The notes under the pieces are model-generated. The model was not told the origin of the DNA. It was given only the letters and a program-made list of their open reading frames with translations, and ran no database searches. DNA of 64,000 bases, taken from Lutraria lutraria. Taxonomy: Eukaryota; Mollusca; Bivalvia; Venerida; Mactridae. Positions 36,731-49,540 of the stretch are shown here, one piece after another. Made by a program: the position numbers and the translations under genes. Position 1 is the stretch's first letter. Every line of letters starts with the position of its first letter. The stretch covers positions 39,281,083-39,345,082 of the forward strand of contig OZ026835.1 of assembly GCA_964023205.1 (NCBI GenBank), read 5' to 3'.

Positions 36731-37710
36731 CAGAACCTTCAGATCTTTGATTTTCACTGGGGTTTAACGTCACAATGAAATACACCACACCTTACAAATA
36801 GCTGACTAAGCTTAGTAGTATTTGTTATGAATACAAATCATTATATATTAACTAAATGCACTCTATGTTTAGCAAGTTAATAATTCAACATTATTTTGTA
36901 TGGTTCTACAATACAACAGAAAGATACAGTGGTTGATCTAACTGTAACAAGATAAACATTATTGTTCTTTGTAAATGTATATTTAAAAATACATAAATAC
37001 AATTTATGAAAAAGAAATGAAATAAAACGATTGGCTAGAACTATTCTATAATATTGATAAACTGGTTCCCGTTGACCTCTGTACTACAATATTGACGGGT
37101 AACCAATCTAACCGGAAGACTGTCATAAATCATCAACCGTCTTAATCCAGATGTTGCAAAACTGACACAAAAATGTGTGTACTCATAGAAACTAAAACTG
37201 ATGAAAATCTGAAGTTGCTCGATTATCCGAAACACAAGACAATAAGAACAAAAATAAAATATGTCAATTTATTAGAAATAGAACAAACAATTAATAAACG
37301 GAGCCAAGTGTCTGTGGTTCCTGGTTAAATTGGTTGAGCATTGATCATTTTGTCTAAAACACAGTGTGAGAAGTACTGTAAGCATTGGACTCAGTGATAG
37401 ATTAGTTAATGAAAGTTCTTCTGACCTCCTCGTTTTAAGGCTGTATAAAACTGAAGCGACAATGTTTCAAACGGCATGGAATACTGTTTTGATAACGCAA
37501 ACTGCACGGTAATACACCGGTTAGAAACGCGGCATGTTTTATTCATATCCAAAGTACAATTCAATTGACAAATACTGTAATGGAATGTATGACATTTAAA
37601 CCATATTTGTATAATATATTAACACTACTTGAGTTACATATTTCAGGAATATAGTTGATGCTAAGATAAATAATATAAATTACAATTTTGATTCTTTCTT
37701 TTATAGTAAA
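36731..37710. other. Non-coding stretch, no gene seen
   Basis: It aligns with 19,832-20,331 and 21,743-22,245 of copy A. Confidence 0.5.
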
Positions 37711-37930
37711 AGCCCCATTGCTGATATTATCTCATGATAATTATTACCGACGAAACTAGCCATTTTTCTACTAAAAACACTATTTTCACTGTGATTTTTG
37801 CTTTTGTAAACTTGAAATATGCACTTTACGACGTGTATGCACGGGAGGAAAACACATCGGATTCCTCCTCTGTTACAGGACAAACAGAATCTATTACGAC
37901 CGATGAATTGATAAGCTAATGGGACTTTAA
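37707..37930. mobile_element. TTAA-type MITE, private to copy B
   Basis: It spans 37,711-37,926 from AGCCCCATTG to TAATGGGACT. TTAA follows at 37,927-37,930; the left flank is a mutated TAAA. The empty site in copy A is 'cagTTAAaaagg' near 22,246. The ends match the AGCCCCATTAGC family, but the interior differs from the other members. Confidence 0.65.
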
Positions 37931-38792
37931 ATAGATATACACATATTGACGTTCTGAATAAATCTTGAAATATATATCTATATGCCAACAAGAACAGGAA
38001 GCCATAGTGATTGCAGAATTGTGTTTGGTAAAATAATCAAATAACATTTGTTTCTTGTTACCCTTATGTTTCCCTGAGACTCGAGACTTTTTAAAAGACC
38101 CTAAGAACATCAACTTGCTCCTCTTGTTTATATCTTTCCACATGCTTTCGAGAGCCAATACTAAAATCCCATACCTTCTTACTCTATTTCAAATAAACCC
38201 TAGTGTTCAAAATAGAACATTTACAAGTACTAATTACATTAATAAATTCATGACAAGGTTGTTGTTTTTGTTATTGTAAAAGGTCGAGTGCGTAACTCTA
38301 TGACCACTCTTCACTATTCGTAATGTCAGTTGTCTCCCTTCGCAAGAATTCAATCAAATTTTGACTTTTTCGACTTGCACTGATATTATGGAGACGGTTA
38401 AAATCAAAGTTCATCAGGAATTTCTACAGTTCGAATCGCCCTGGACATCAAGACACATCTTTTGCACATATGACGATATGATTTTCTATCATTATAATTA
38501 ATTATTCATCATGATTATAGTAGTATGATAAATCATCCGAATGTTATTGATTTAATTAAGTCATTATTTAATCATTAAACGTTATGATTGGCTTAATAAT
38601 TCATACTAATGGCGGTTAGAACTGATTCTGATATGTTGTTTGTGGTGCATCGGAACCGTTTATATACTGATACATTGTTGTGCTCTTGAAAATTAAACAC
38701 AATAATATGTAATTGTGATGTGTGGAAGTATGAACACTGACAATAAGATAATAGACACACAGACGAGCATGTAATTCGTGTGTTTGTTTGTT

Positions 38793-39016
38793 TGAGTGTT
38801 ATGCTCCTTTTCAACAATCAGAGTCATATGAGGTGGACATTTAACCTAAGCCTTGTTCCTGGGAAGAACCAGTACAAGTATCCCATACTCCGTTAGCAAC
38901 TGCCTACTCTCTCATATAAAGGGGCATGATCGATAGCTGGGCTCGAGGCCACGACCCTCTATTATAGAGAGGTTACAGTGATTTGAAGTCAGCGATCGTA
39001 ACCACTCGACCACGGA
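38793..39016 (-). mobile_element. tRNA-headed SINE, 'gtggtcgagtggt' family (copy B)
   Basis: Partner of 23,113-23,337; the minus strand begins CTCCGTGGTCGAGTGGTTAC. It is diverged in the tail half. Confidence 0.65.
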
Positions 39017-39019
39017 GGG

Positions 39020-40485
39020 GGGAGGGAGATTGTAAACTGAAAACCATGTCCTATTAGACTATTTACGAAACAATGATCTGTTCTGTTTTCCTTGCATTTA
39101 ATTTCAAGAGTGCTAAATATTAAATCCAAGTTAGATAACACTTTGCACGGATCTATCACATAGTAATTCAAAACTCACGAAATATTCACGAAGTATGCAA
39201 AAATAGTTCAAGATAAATTCATGATTTGATGATTTCCTTTCGAATGGGGATTATGCATTTAAAAATGAAAAGAAAAAAATAAATCATTCGCCAGTAGCAT
39301 GATAACTTCGTGTCAAACAGACTTTAAAACACGAATGTATTCTTACTTCCAGGGAATGTTTGGCTTCCTGGAATTATAAAATATACGCAGCTTGTCCGAT
39401 AGAAATTATCATTTCAGGGACAAATAACACGCAAAGTAATCAAGAGGATTGGCGAGAAGCAATACAATTCCTTAATTATAATAAATTGAAGCTAATAATT
39501 AAACGATACCAGATCATCCAAGAGTTATTGATATTGTTGCCTCGCAGGAGACGGTCCTCGAGCATTCAATGAACATCTATATTCAAAGTATACTGGATTG
39601 TTCACCTTTGAAGATACATTATTTCAAATATTTAAATACAACTAAATGCTAACAAATTCTCCATTATCTGCTGTCATACAATTAAATTGAACTTCAAAAA
39701 GCATTACCGATATTATGCCACACAACAACTTATCTAGGTCAACATCACAGAGGAATGTCTGCATGACATTCTTACCTATCAACTATAATAACAAAGTAGA
39801 CGACACGCGACGAATAGCCAGTCCAATGATTGACCAATCAAACTGACCGACATCACCAGCCAGGATTACCGAAACTAATAATAGACACTATACTATATAC
39901 TCGCAAACAACTAGAAAAAACTTGTACGCATGACTAAAATTCGTCTAGGAAAAATGAATATAACATGACCTGTGTCTTATGTTAAAACCTAACTGTGACA
40001 AATATTGTTAATTAATAAACAGTTGTACTATTGCTACTGTTGTTTTTAGGATAAATATTTCATTCAGCACAATGTATTATACTAGTATCAGTAGAACAGA
40101 TTGCAACACTTTTCCAGGAACCCACAATTTTACGTATGCGTACGCTGACTACCTTATCTGAATGAGGGATTTCATTCAAATTCTCTTATCCTGTTATTAA
40201 TTGAAGTGGTTTAAAAGATAACTCTAATTAGGGCTATTAGTGAAAACAAGGTTTAAATGTCAGATCTATTATAGATGACATCTGGATCTTCGAAAAGAAA
40301 ATTAATACCATAAAGGGGAGATTGGTAATTCTAAATTATACGTATCAATTTGAATGGTTTTCGTGGCAGAATTGTTATGTATGCTCATGCATGCGATGTT
40401 CATGCATGCGACGTATTGTTTGGCAAAACATTCTATGGAACTAATGTTCTTCGTACATATAATGGCAACTTTTATATACGCGAGC
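39020..40485. other. Non-coding stretch, no gene seen
   Basis: It aligns with 23,346-24,682. About 100 bp near 39,870-39,960 are extra relative to A. No coding signal is visible. Confidence 0.45.
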
Positions 40486-40800
40486 TTAAACCCCCATTAG
40501 CATTTTGTGTGTTAAAATTAAAGTATGTCTTATTTTACATAGAAAGATATCTTATCAGTGAAATTGACTTTCACTTGCAATAAAAACATTCCGAAATAGT
40601 GTTTTTACTCACAAAGTACTTATAGAAATATAGTACAATGACATTGCAAAAAAGTGTCTGACAACATTTCTTCAAGATGTGGCCAAAGAAAGGCATCGTG
40701 TCAGTATGCTTTAGAGCAAATGAAATATATTTCTGATATTTTACTATCATTACATCTATTGTTCTGCATAACTAAATTTAAAAAGCTAACGGGGCTTTAA
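40486..40800. mobile_element. TTAA-flanked MITE (copy B)
   Basis: The element is 40,490-40,796, partner of 24,687-25,004, with TTAA at 40,486-40,489 and 40,797-40,800. The left end has mutated to ACCCCCATTAGC. Confidence 0.8.
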
Positions 40801-41599
40801 AGAAACTATATACAACAAACTCGTTTTCAGAATATAAATATATTTATTATTTAACGGGGGGCAACTTGGTATAAACAATAAATTTATTGTGAATGACATC
40901 AAAAAGTTTAGTACATTAATAAATATACAAACAACAAAGATACAAAAAAATCTTAAATATTTTGATATATGTATACATAACAAGTACAGAATTTGATTGT
41001 TTTAATATAATTCGATATAAAAATAAAATGCAATCAATAAACACTACTTTACTTCGACCATTTATACAAAAAAGTGAAAAAGCAACAATACAGACAAATA
41101 GACTCGTATGTCTCGACATGTAATAGAACGATTAAATTAAGCAGGGCGTTACTTAACAACAACAATATTTGTTAAATGTCGATGTCGTATTTAACGATGT
41201 AAAACAGTATTTAGTTTGTTCGCTTAACCGCTTTGGGAATTTTTGAAATTACTGGTATGTATTGAAATATTGTCAGTTTTAAGGCCTGCCTTTGATGTCA
41301 ATATGTTTCCATTACTATAAATGTTATCTATTGCTTCACGGCATATTCGACAGCTATGAACATTTCGGAGCCGCCAAATTCGAGGGAGAGGCGAGCATTT
41401 TCTTACGGCACAAATATTTAAGCGAGTAAGACTGTTTTGTATAGTCCTTTTTAATGAAACATATAAACAAAGAGACATTATGGAAACAAGTCATGTGCTT
41501 GTACATATGATTTACGTCCGTTTTAAGACATCAAGAAACTGTATCACCAAGTGGCTTTTGAATCACTACAGTATCCATTGAATAAGTGAACGCAATAGT

Positions 41600-42527
41600 A
41601 TACAGTTATTTCATGGGCATTTGTGGAACAGTCAAAACTGTGGTCCCGAGGTGGAGGGGTGACTTTTGAACTGTTGCCCCGAGGCCGTAGGCCGAGGGCA
41701 ACAGTTTAAAATGTCACCCCGACACCAAGGGCCACAGTTTGACTGTTTAACAAATGCCCACGAAATAACTGTTTTATTACCTAATGCATTGTATAAATAT
41801 GTTTATGTTTATTCCGTTCTTCCTCTGAAAAATCTTGGAAACGATTTGGATTTGAAATTTCCTACGAAATCACCATAATTGTCGTTTGTTAAATTAGAAT
41901 CATATAAACGCTTGCAGAAATCAGAATCATATAAACGCTTCATTGCATAGCCTAAAAGACACATTCGGATACCTTTTGTTTCTGTTCATCGTCGACAGGA
42001 TACTTTTGACCTAATTGTGTTATTACAGATTCAGTTAAACCGGCTTTATTCAATATGTGTCATGAGGTCAGAGGGAGTTAAGACTTCGATAGTTGACCAG
42101 AAATTAATGTTTAATCCTACAATAAACCACACTACTTTATTATTTACATTCCTATCTGATGATGTCATATATTGACGTCATCAAGTTATACATGTAAAAT
42201 AATTTACAAGCGAAAGAGTTTTAGCGGTTCATGTCTCTGTCATTTGTAAGAATTGAATTAAACAATTGAATTAAATTGAAAATAAAAGGATTAAACTTAT
42301 ATTTCTGGTCGTTTATCGAAGTGTTTACAAATCGATAAACGACCAGAAATTAAAATTTAATCCTATATTCATTACGGAAGTTTACACCCGATATCGAGGC
42401 AGTCAACAGTCAAAACTGTTGACCGGTCAACAGTTCGCAAATTACAAATCCTGGCAAATATTCAACTTTCTTTGGCAAAACAGCAAAAAATAACAAATTA
42501 ACATTTATATAATGCGTTGGGTAATAA
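41600..42527. mobile_element. Copy-B-specific 0.93-kb element with large hairpins
   Basis: Absent from copy A (near 25,755). It holds a nearly perfect 177-bp hairpin at 41,603-41,779 centred on 'ccgaggccgtaggccgagg', and a 19-bp perfect stem (42,301-42,319 with 42,332-42,350). TTATTACCTAATGCATTGTA at about 41,773 pairs with the inverted right end TTATTACCCAACGCATTATA. It is a non-autonomous DNA element with no coding frame; the superfamily is unknown. Confidence 0.65.
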
Positions 42528-42660
42528 TTAAACTTATTGTCGAGCGAAATATGTAAGATGGTCTTGAAAAAAAACATACGTATAATTACCATAATGAAAA
42601 ATTGAATATGTAGATTATGGTTTATCACTGCACATAGGTAATTTCTATGGACATTTTTAT

Positions 42661-42838
42661 CTGTTATCCCACATTATTATTTAGCATGTAACATGTGTAC
42701 AAATATTTCTTACACTGTTTGCCATTATCACGTACGAAATGTGATTTTAAATGTACCAATGTCAATGTCAATTTTATAGTTTTATGCATGTAACATCGTT
42801 CTATCATCATGGGCCTGAATACGAAATAAATAAATAAG
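42661..42838 (+). mobile_element. Short LINE 3'-end insertion, private to copy B
   Basis: About 175 bp absent from copy A (near 25,920). It ends 'catcatgggcctgaatacga' followed by 'aataaataaataa', like the 3' end and simple tail of a 5'-truncated non-LTR element. Confidence 0.5.
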
Positions 42839-43609
42839 TAATAAAATAAACATATAAATACATACCTATCACTGAATTGAAAGAAAACCTACGGACCAGA
42901 CCCACATAAGTACACATCCTTATAAATCGGTAAGAGCACATTTGGTTTATATTAACTGACAGTATTTCTAAAAAAATCAAATCATTACAATTTCTACTGA
43001 CGCATTCATTGAGTCAATTAAGGCATATATAATGCTAGATAATTATAGCAAAATGTGGAATATGGATCAACCAATTAAACAGATTTCCAACGAAACTATG
43101 TGAGATTTGGTTAAATACTTGCTATAATATCAATTAAAATGTATGCATTTGCATTTATCATGATCCAAAATCTAGAAATACTTTAGTACAAAACACGGCT
43201 CGAGTCATTGATCAAAATAAATTTACCATTGCAATCTTATTAATAATTAATATAAGGTATATCGGTAGGTATATTGAAGAATACCATGTAGTATGTTATT
43301 GTCAGAACAACTCTATAAGATAACATTTAAAAGTGACGAAATTATATTAAGAGAAACATGATACGTTACATTCTGACATTTTGGCTAACAACTTTCACCC
43401 ATATTTTATACAATTGAACTAAAACAAACAATGTATACGAAATATTACAGTGAATGAATGAAAACTTTACACAAACGATAAAACAACATTAAAGCAAATA
43501 TTTAGTATTGTATATATCTTATAGTGAACAGCTATGTATCAACAACATTCATACAGACTGTATGCACCAACAATACATATATTCTGAATCAATAATTAAG
43601 TTTCGTTTA

Positions 43610-43810
43610 CTTTCGGTGGAATTATCGCCGAATTAACGACCAGATATCAATTATATACAGCGACTATTTTACCTAACCAGTTTTTATCTAGTCAGTATTA
43701 TCTTACCATCCAAAAGGACCCGGCCACTTTTCAACATATGGATGAAAATCGACATATTTGTCAAAATTTTCGTAAAAGTGTATGATTCGAATCGCAGCCG
43801 TAGTTTCAAT
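43610..43810 (-). mobile_element. Degenerate tRNA-headed SINE ('ggcgttaaaccc' tail family)
   Basis: Read on the minus strand, a diverged tRNA-like head with 'gattcgaatcatacac'-like B-box sequence, then 'aaatatgtcgattttcatcc' and an 'aactggtt' part, as in the copies at 49,541 and 61,600. It lies just outside the duplication. Confidence 0.5.
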
Positions 43811-44835
43811 AAATTAGTATACATGTCAATTGAACTCGTGAGGGATATACAGGTTTTTTGTGTTTACTTCAGGACAGTTAGAGAATAACAAGGCCAATGG
43901 AGGCAATCATCGCTGCATCTTAAATTCTACAGACAATGTGGGCTGGCTCAGTCAGTATTGGAGTCTTGAAATAAAGTCTTAGAGCTAGTTAGATTATATA
44001 ATATATTTAAAGCATTTGCTTACTAGATTGTTTTGGATGTTTGTGAAAACTCAACCGATCAAGAGGTTTTGCCTTTTACTTGTCAAGTTGATAATGACAG
44101 TTTCGAAGATTCAGAACACATTGGTCTTGCAAAACGAAGACTATACAGTCAATATAAATTAAGGTATACTATGTATATACAGTGTAGGTAGGCAAAGTGA
44201 ATTTACCAACGGTTTAGTGTTTCTTGGCGTAAAATGACCATCATCGTGTCAAATAAACTTATCATGTTAGATAAACAGTGGATAGTCTTAAAAAAACGTT
44301 ATGGGGCACTTAATTGGTTACTGAAATTACACTGTGTACATTCACGTATCATTGTGTTTCAATTTACAAACAAGTAACTCTTGTAGAAACAAGATAGTTA
44401 AATAACATGAGAATAGACAGTTATTAATGATTTTACAGATGATCATGTCTCAGCCATATCAGATGTGGTGGAGTTTCATAATGATGCATCGTAAGTGAAG
44501 TGAGTTGTACATAACCTCAGAACAAAATAATGTATCTATCCATGGTTGTGTTCACACTGACATTATTCACAGCTGAATAACAGCACTCGCCGGATTCCTT
44601 GTGAATTTTAGAAACAGAGTGTGCCCAATTGTTAGAAACATACTAGTAATGTATCGATTTTAGTAGGGGGAACTGACATACCCTTGTTCAGTCATGAATT
44701 AACCATCAACAGTCAAATACAAAGACTGCAATGTCAGATTAAACAGTCTCAAAACACATAAACATTGATTACGGGAACACATAGTGTATAACATATCCCT
44801 CACATTTTGACAACAACACAGAAAGAAGTCGATGA
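43811..44835. other. Intergenic stretch between duplication and synaptotagmin gene
   Basis: No gene, repeat or structured element recognised. Confidence 0.45.
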
Positions 44836-44849
44836 TATTGTATTATGCG

Positions 44850-44855
44850 TTTATT
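44850..44855 (-). promoter_or_regulatory. Candidate polyadenylation signal of synaptotagmin gene
   Basis: AATAAA on the minus strand, 61 bp past the TGA/TAG-class stop at 44,916-44,918; suitable distance for a short 3' untranslated region. Confidence 0.45.
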
Positions 44856-44915
44856 CATTTCATGTTTAAAGTCCATTATGATATCATTGTCTCTGTGATA
44901 TTTTCCGCGATGGAT

Positions 44916-47900
44916 TCAAAGAGTGTCCTCACTGCACGTGGAGTCAGTGGTTGCCTGGCGATACCTAAAGCACCCTTTACCACCACTGCTTTTATATTCT
45001 GTATATGGAACATGTTCCTGTAAAGAGTACCATTGTGCTACAGGCTTCCTCGCGTTTTCTAACATTTCGTACCAATGATCTTTCCCTGTACCAACATAAC
45101 GTGGCCCAACAGCACAACACCCCATTATCTCATTCCTCCCAATCCTGGAAATTACAAAAAATACATACAAGAAATTTGAAAAAATGGGGTTTCTAAATAC
45201 TCTTGGCTTTCAAATTCGGTATGTCTGAAAACTAGATTCTTCTTGTAAAAGGTTCCTTTTAACTTGCATGTAATATGTCTTTGTTGATCCAGAGTGATTT
45301 AACACCTCGTGTATTGTCAAGTATTTAGGTTCTTTAGCAGATTCAATTCGAGCATCCATGAGGTTCTTATCGTATTTGCCGATTGCTGTAACCATGTTTA
45401 ATTTGGCCTCTAGGAATGATATTTGTTTGCCAAACTTCCGTTATGTGATACTAGTACCTTATTTGCGCAGTCTTTCTGATGTGTGTGCTTCACTTATAGA
45501 ATTGCAAACAAACACATAGCAGGGAAAATAATGTTGTACTTAAGTGCAACGTGAACTGAAATGCATTAAGAATCTCCGAGTGGTTCAATTTCCTTCAAAG
45601 ACAGACATGAAAAAACTGTTTGATAGCGAGAAACACAAATGGAGACAAACCATTGTAATACAGTGGTATTTTAAAGTCAGACAATACTCTTATCGATCAA
45701 TGCCCATTCCGAATTGGTCTGATGAAGCGTTCGCTTCGGTATGAATTCACATTTCTATGACGACATGTATGAATATATCACCAGCTTACCTATCATAGTC
45801 AATGATTTTTATGATAAGTTCAATATCATCCACATTTTCTTGTGGAACATCAAATACCATGGCTTCATTATAAACAGGGTTTAACGTGTTTTTCTTTACC
45901 GACGTCTTTTTCTTCTTTATCCGTTTGTTCTGACACACTAATGTGACCTTGACAAATGGGTCTGAAATAATACAAAAAGTGACCGATATAAATGGGCCGC
46001 AAAGCCTTTGGTACTATAGTTTGCCTTTACAACTGGTAGTTAAAGATACCAGTATATATATATATGGGGTGCTTCCGATTGTATGTCCCCGTTGTGTGCA
46101 CCACATGTCTCTCTCTGATCTTCTTTCAAGAGGTATTTACTATTTACAGTTCAAATAGAAAATCGTACGTCGTTCATGATTACACAGGCTTTACTTTACT
46201 AGATGGTTGATTTCACGAATGCTATTCACATGTACGTTAAGGTGATAGCTAAATACAAATATGTGAAAGATATAAATATTGGACCTCGTTGTGTCTTGCA
46301 TTTTTGTTGCAATTTCCTCATTACTTAGCCTTGTCTACTCTGTGTTAATAGCTGTTTATATTAATAGAGAATTTCATGAACATATCTGCATATATTAAAA
46401 GGACATTACGCACTAATTCTGTAGGATACCACTTTATCAAATTTCCTGCAATATGTCGGTTACAAAATTCCAAATTCGAAGATTGTTCGTATCATTTGAT
46501 TAAATAGGGGAAAACCTATGATATAAGATCCATTAACTAATTGGTTCCTACCGGTACTCTGCAATCAACATTTGATAGTATTTTCTTTGAGCATAATGAC
46601 TTTTTCTATTAGGCTTTGACTAAAATGTGGTGACAGGTACTGAATATGTTTATTTCTATCAAGGGAAAATGAAAACACATGATAAATACGGATAAAAGAA
46701 AACTTATTGGATAAAAGTTAGCAGCAATGAGTAAGAAAATTGTAATATTATAACTGAATTCAAGAAGTAGAATTGTATCTCATTTGCGATTGCATTAGTA
46801 GCAAACATGCAAATAATTCCTCAAAGACATTCTGTATATAAGCGAGAAATGACATTTATATGAGTTGATACAATAGGTACATGCCAACGTAACGTGACTT
46901 CTGCAAGAGTTGATACAATGAGTACCTGACGGGGGTCGTGACGTTTGTTACAGTGGATACAGTGAATACCTGACGGGGGTCGTGACGTTTGTAAAAGTGG
47001 ATACAATGAATACCTGACAGGGGTCGTGACTTTTGCAAGAGTTGATACAATGAATACCTGGCAGGGGTCGTGACTTTTGCGAGAGTTGATACAATGAGCG
47101 CCTAACGGGGGTCGTGACGTTTATAAAAGTGGATACGATGAACGAGTACCTGACGGGGATCGTGACGTTTGTAACAATGGGTACTTGGCGGGGTCGTGTC
47201 ATTTGTTTGAATTTATATAATGTGTACCTGATGATCCAGTTATATCCATAGCTTTTAGGTTTCTTGCTTTAACTATTGTAATTGTAAGTCGACCCGCCGT
47301 CGGTAAGTAACACAGTGTAATCATTAACTCTCCAAGGTCAAACTTTTCCTGAAAGAAATCAAAGCAAATGAATACAATATATTCGAAGGAAGACGAGTCG
47401 TTTTATACCCATATACCGCGATGCGGTTACAGGGAATATTCTCTTTCAACATTGCTCTATGAAATCGAACTATTCACAAGCCCATTACACCTAACACAGT
47501 TTGGGCTTTTAAGCCATTGGCTCTGAAACGGAACGACTAACTACAGTTTAAGTACACCTGCTGCATTTTAACAACCTCTGGACGTAATCTCGGAAAATCT
47601 GGAGTATCTATCTGACAGGCTATCCTCGCTCTTTGGGAAAGTGTGCTTCAGTAGACAATACTACACATTATAGGAATTAAGAATATTTAAAGAATGTTAT
47701 GGCGTTCGTATTCTGGTCTAACTAATATTATGGTGTCTGAAACCTTTGATTTTTGGAACGTGGATTGAATATTCCATTTCTTATCACATTTTAGATGTCA
47801 TTATGTATGTTTCGTATTTCAAACTTTCGTTAGGCCATCATTGATAAAAAAATCCAAGTAATTATTTATTTCCTACCTGAATTGAGGAAAGAATGTCTCG

Positions 47901-48733
47901 TACAAAGAATGTTTCAGTCGTTAATCGACACCCCTCGGGCACAATATCCGGGACACTTACAGTACCAATAAGATCATGTCGTGAAAATCTGTCAAAGTCA
48001 TATATATTAAACTGCAAAAATCTCTCCCCAAGTTCCGCGAACGGAACACTGAACAAGTATTTTTCATGGAATTTAGGGTTTAGTGTTTTTCTGTGTACTT
48101 TCGATTGGAACTTTTGCTTTCGATCTGGAAGAAGGTATGTCTTGATGTATGGATCTGAAGTTCCAGAGAAATCTTTAGGGGGAAGATTGTCTGCTTGAAT
48201 AATTCCAATGGTGATTTGTTCTAGTTCGTAATCATACTGTAGGCTGTAGGTTAACTGTCCACAAACAGCATGCTCCGATCTCAAACTTTCGATGGATTCT
48301 TGTTTATATAATTCTGGTTTGATTACACCTAGACTAGGTTGCTCAATATGTTTTGCACTTTGTACGGAAAATTCAATTTTCGAGAGATCAATTTGATGCG
48401 AAAGCTGCCTATTGAATAACTGATGTCTCTGTGATACTGTAGGCATTGTTGATTGACGCAGAGACTTAAAGAATAACTTTGCCTTAGAATATCGGGAGCC
48501 TTGTGTGTCATTTACATCATTTTCTATAGCTAACTCCGGGGTACTTCTGCTTATCTTTAGGTTATGATCCAACACAGATTCAGGAGAGCTGTCCTCACGT
48601 CGATAAACCTTCTTCCACGCCACTGTCCTCTTCTGTCGACTTCGACACAACATGTGAGTTATATAGCCAATCACAGCACTGACCAATGTCACTGATATAC
48701 AAGCTGCCAGTATAACGTACATTTCGGGAATGT
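44916..48733 (-). CDS. Synaptotagmin-like calcium sensor (TM, C2A, C2B)
   Basis: Four exons join in phase: 47,877-48,733 (first in-frame ATG 48,720-48,722), 47,228-47,348, 45,790-45,961 and 44,916-45,144; about 455 residues from that ATG. Residues 4-24 are a membrane anchor, then a Cys/Arg/Lys stretch and a linker to about 153. C2A is about 154-262 with Asp at 184, 190, 242, 244 and 250, the same spacing as the five calcium ligands of synaptotagmin-1. C2B is about 285-425 with Asp 317, 323, 377 and 379 and Glu 385 (DYDRIGRNE), a basic [14 protein letters not shown] strand (333-346) and the [11 protein letters not shown]...WYSL end typical of the family. The Glu and the [10 protein letters not shown] form suggest the Syt3/6/9/10 branch. 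It should tether vesicle or plasma membrane and bind phospholipid and SNAREs on calcium entry. The first exon starts after an acceptor (cag/ACATTCCCGA), so an upstream exon may add a luminal N-terminus. Confidence 0.92.
46863..47226. repeat. 44-bp minisatellite at the 5' end of a synaptotagmin intron
   Basis: About seven to eight units with a 44-bp period (GGGGTCGTGAC at 46,932, 46,976, 47,020, 47,064 and 47,108, then spacings of about 48 and 33). It starts directly after the donor of the 47,228-47,348 exon. On the minus strand each unit carries CAGGTATTC or CAGGTACTC, like the true donor CAG/GTACAC. Confidence 0.85.
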
Positions 48734-48795
48734 CTGAAAATACAGATTGATAGATTGTTACTATTAATACTGGACTCTGTATCGTTTCAATTTGT

Positions 48796-49004
48796 TTTTA
48801 CACAGTCTGAGTCATATGAGGCGGACTGTTCACCTACCCATTGTTCCGGTGAAGAACCAGTACTAGACTCCCATCCTCGTAAGCAATTGTCTACTTTCTC
48901 CCATAAAGAAACATGGTCGGTAGCTGCACCCGAACCCACGAACATCTATCGGTGGGAGGGTACAGTGATTTGAAGTAAGCAGCCTTAACCACTCGACCAC
49001 GGAG
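48796..49004 (-). mobile_element. tRNA-headed SINE, 'gtggtcgagtggt' family
   Basis: The minus strand begins CTCCGTGGTCGAGTGGTTAA, then 'cttcaaatcactgtaccctc'. It is the best-preserved head of this family in the window, and sits just upstream of the synaptotagmin coding exon. Confidence 0.7.
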
Positions 49005-49540
49005 TCGGGTACTCTATACAGTACGTTAAATAAAGAGAATTATGAAGACCCATTAAATATAGATACTGCCATTGAACATTTCATTGACAGCTGCGAAAGG
49101 AGATTCACAATAAACTATTGAAACAATTAAAACTATTCTATTGTACTGTAAGCATTACCAAACATTGAGATGCACTGTCAGTATTATTTATGACCAAGCA
49201 GCAGCCATAATATTATCACCATTCGTGATAAGAAATCTCGTCCGAAGACATTAACTTAACTGTTGGCAAACTTTCCCTGGCACAAAAACACTATTCTGTG
49301 TTGATAAGAGACGGAAAAGTACCAGTTTATTGACAGTTTACATTAGTCTAATTAGCCCAGAACAGATACACATCGTTCGTGTCTCTCAAATAGTGACACA
49401 TAGGACGTATGTTTCACTATTTCACAAATCAGTATACGATCAAGAAAAACTTAACTATTTCACTACGGATATATATGACAATGTTTGAAATCAGTTAACC
49501 GTCGTGACTTAAGAGATGTATATGTTTGTTGTTTATTTCA

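Larger units (their letters stand above)
26486..43425. repeat. Tandem segmental duplication, copy B
   Basis: The second, complete copy of the segment, in the same orientation as copy A. It ends where 'cacccatattttatacaatt' at about 43,397 is followed by unique sequence. It carries the intact transporter gene and private insertions at 27,264-27,570, 27,808-28,136, 32,035-32,145, 35,700-36,382, 37,711-37,926, 41,600-42,527 and 42,661-42,838. Confidence 0.9.

Noticed and set aside
45210..45395. 61-codon minus frame in the synaptotagmin region
   Set aside because: It lies wholly inside the intron between two phased exons (45,144 and 45,790), has no suitable splice sites and no recognised similarity.
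46821..47202. Overlapping minus frames of 61-84 codons with repeating [16 protein letters not shown] motifs
   Set aside because: These are translations of the 44-bp minisatellite, not a protein.
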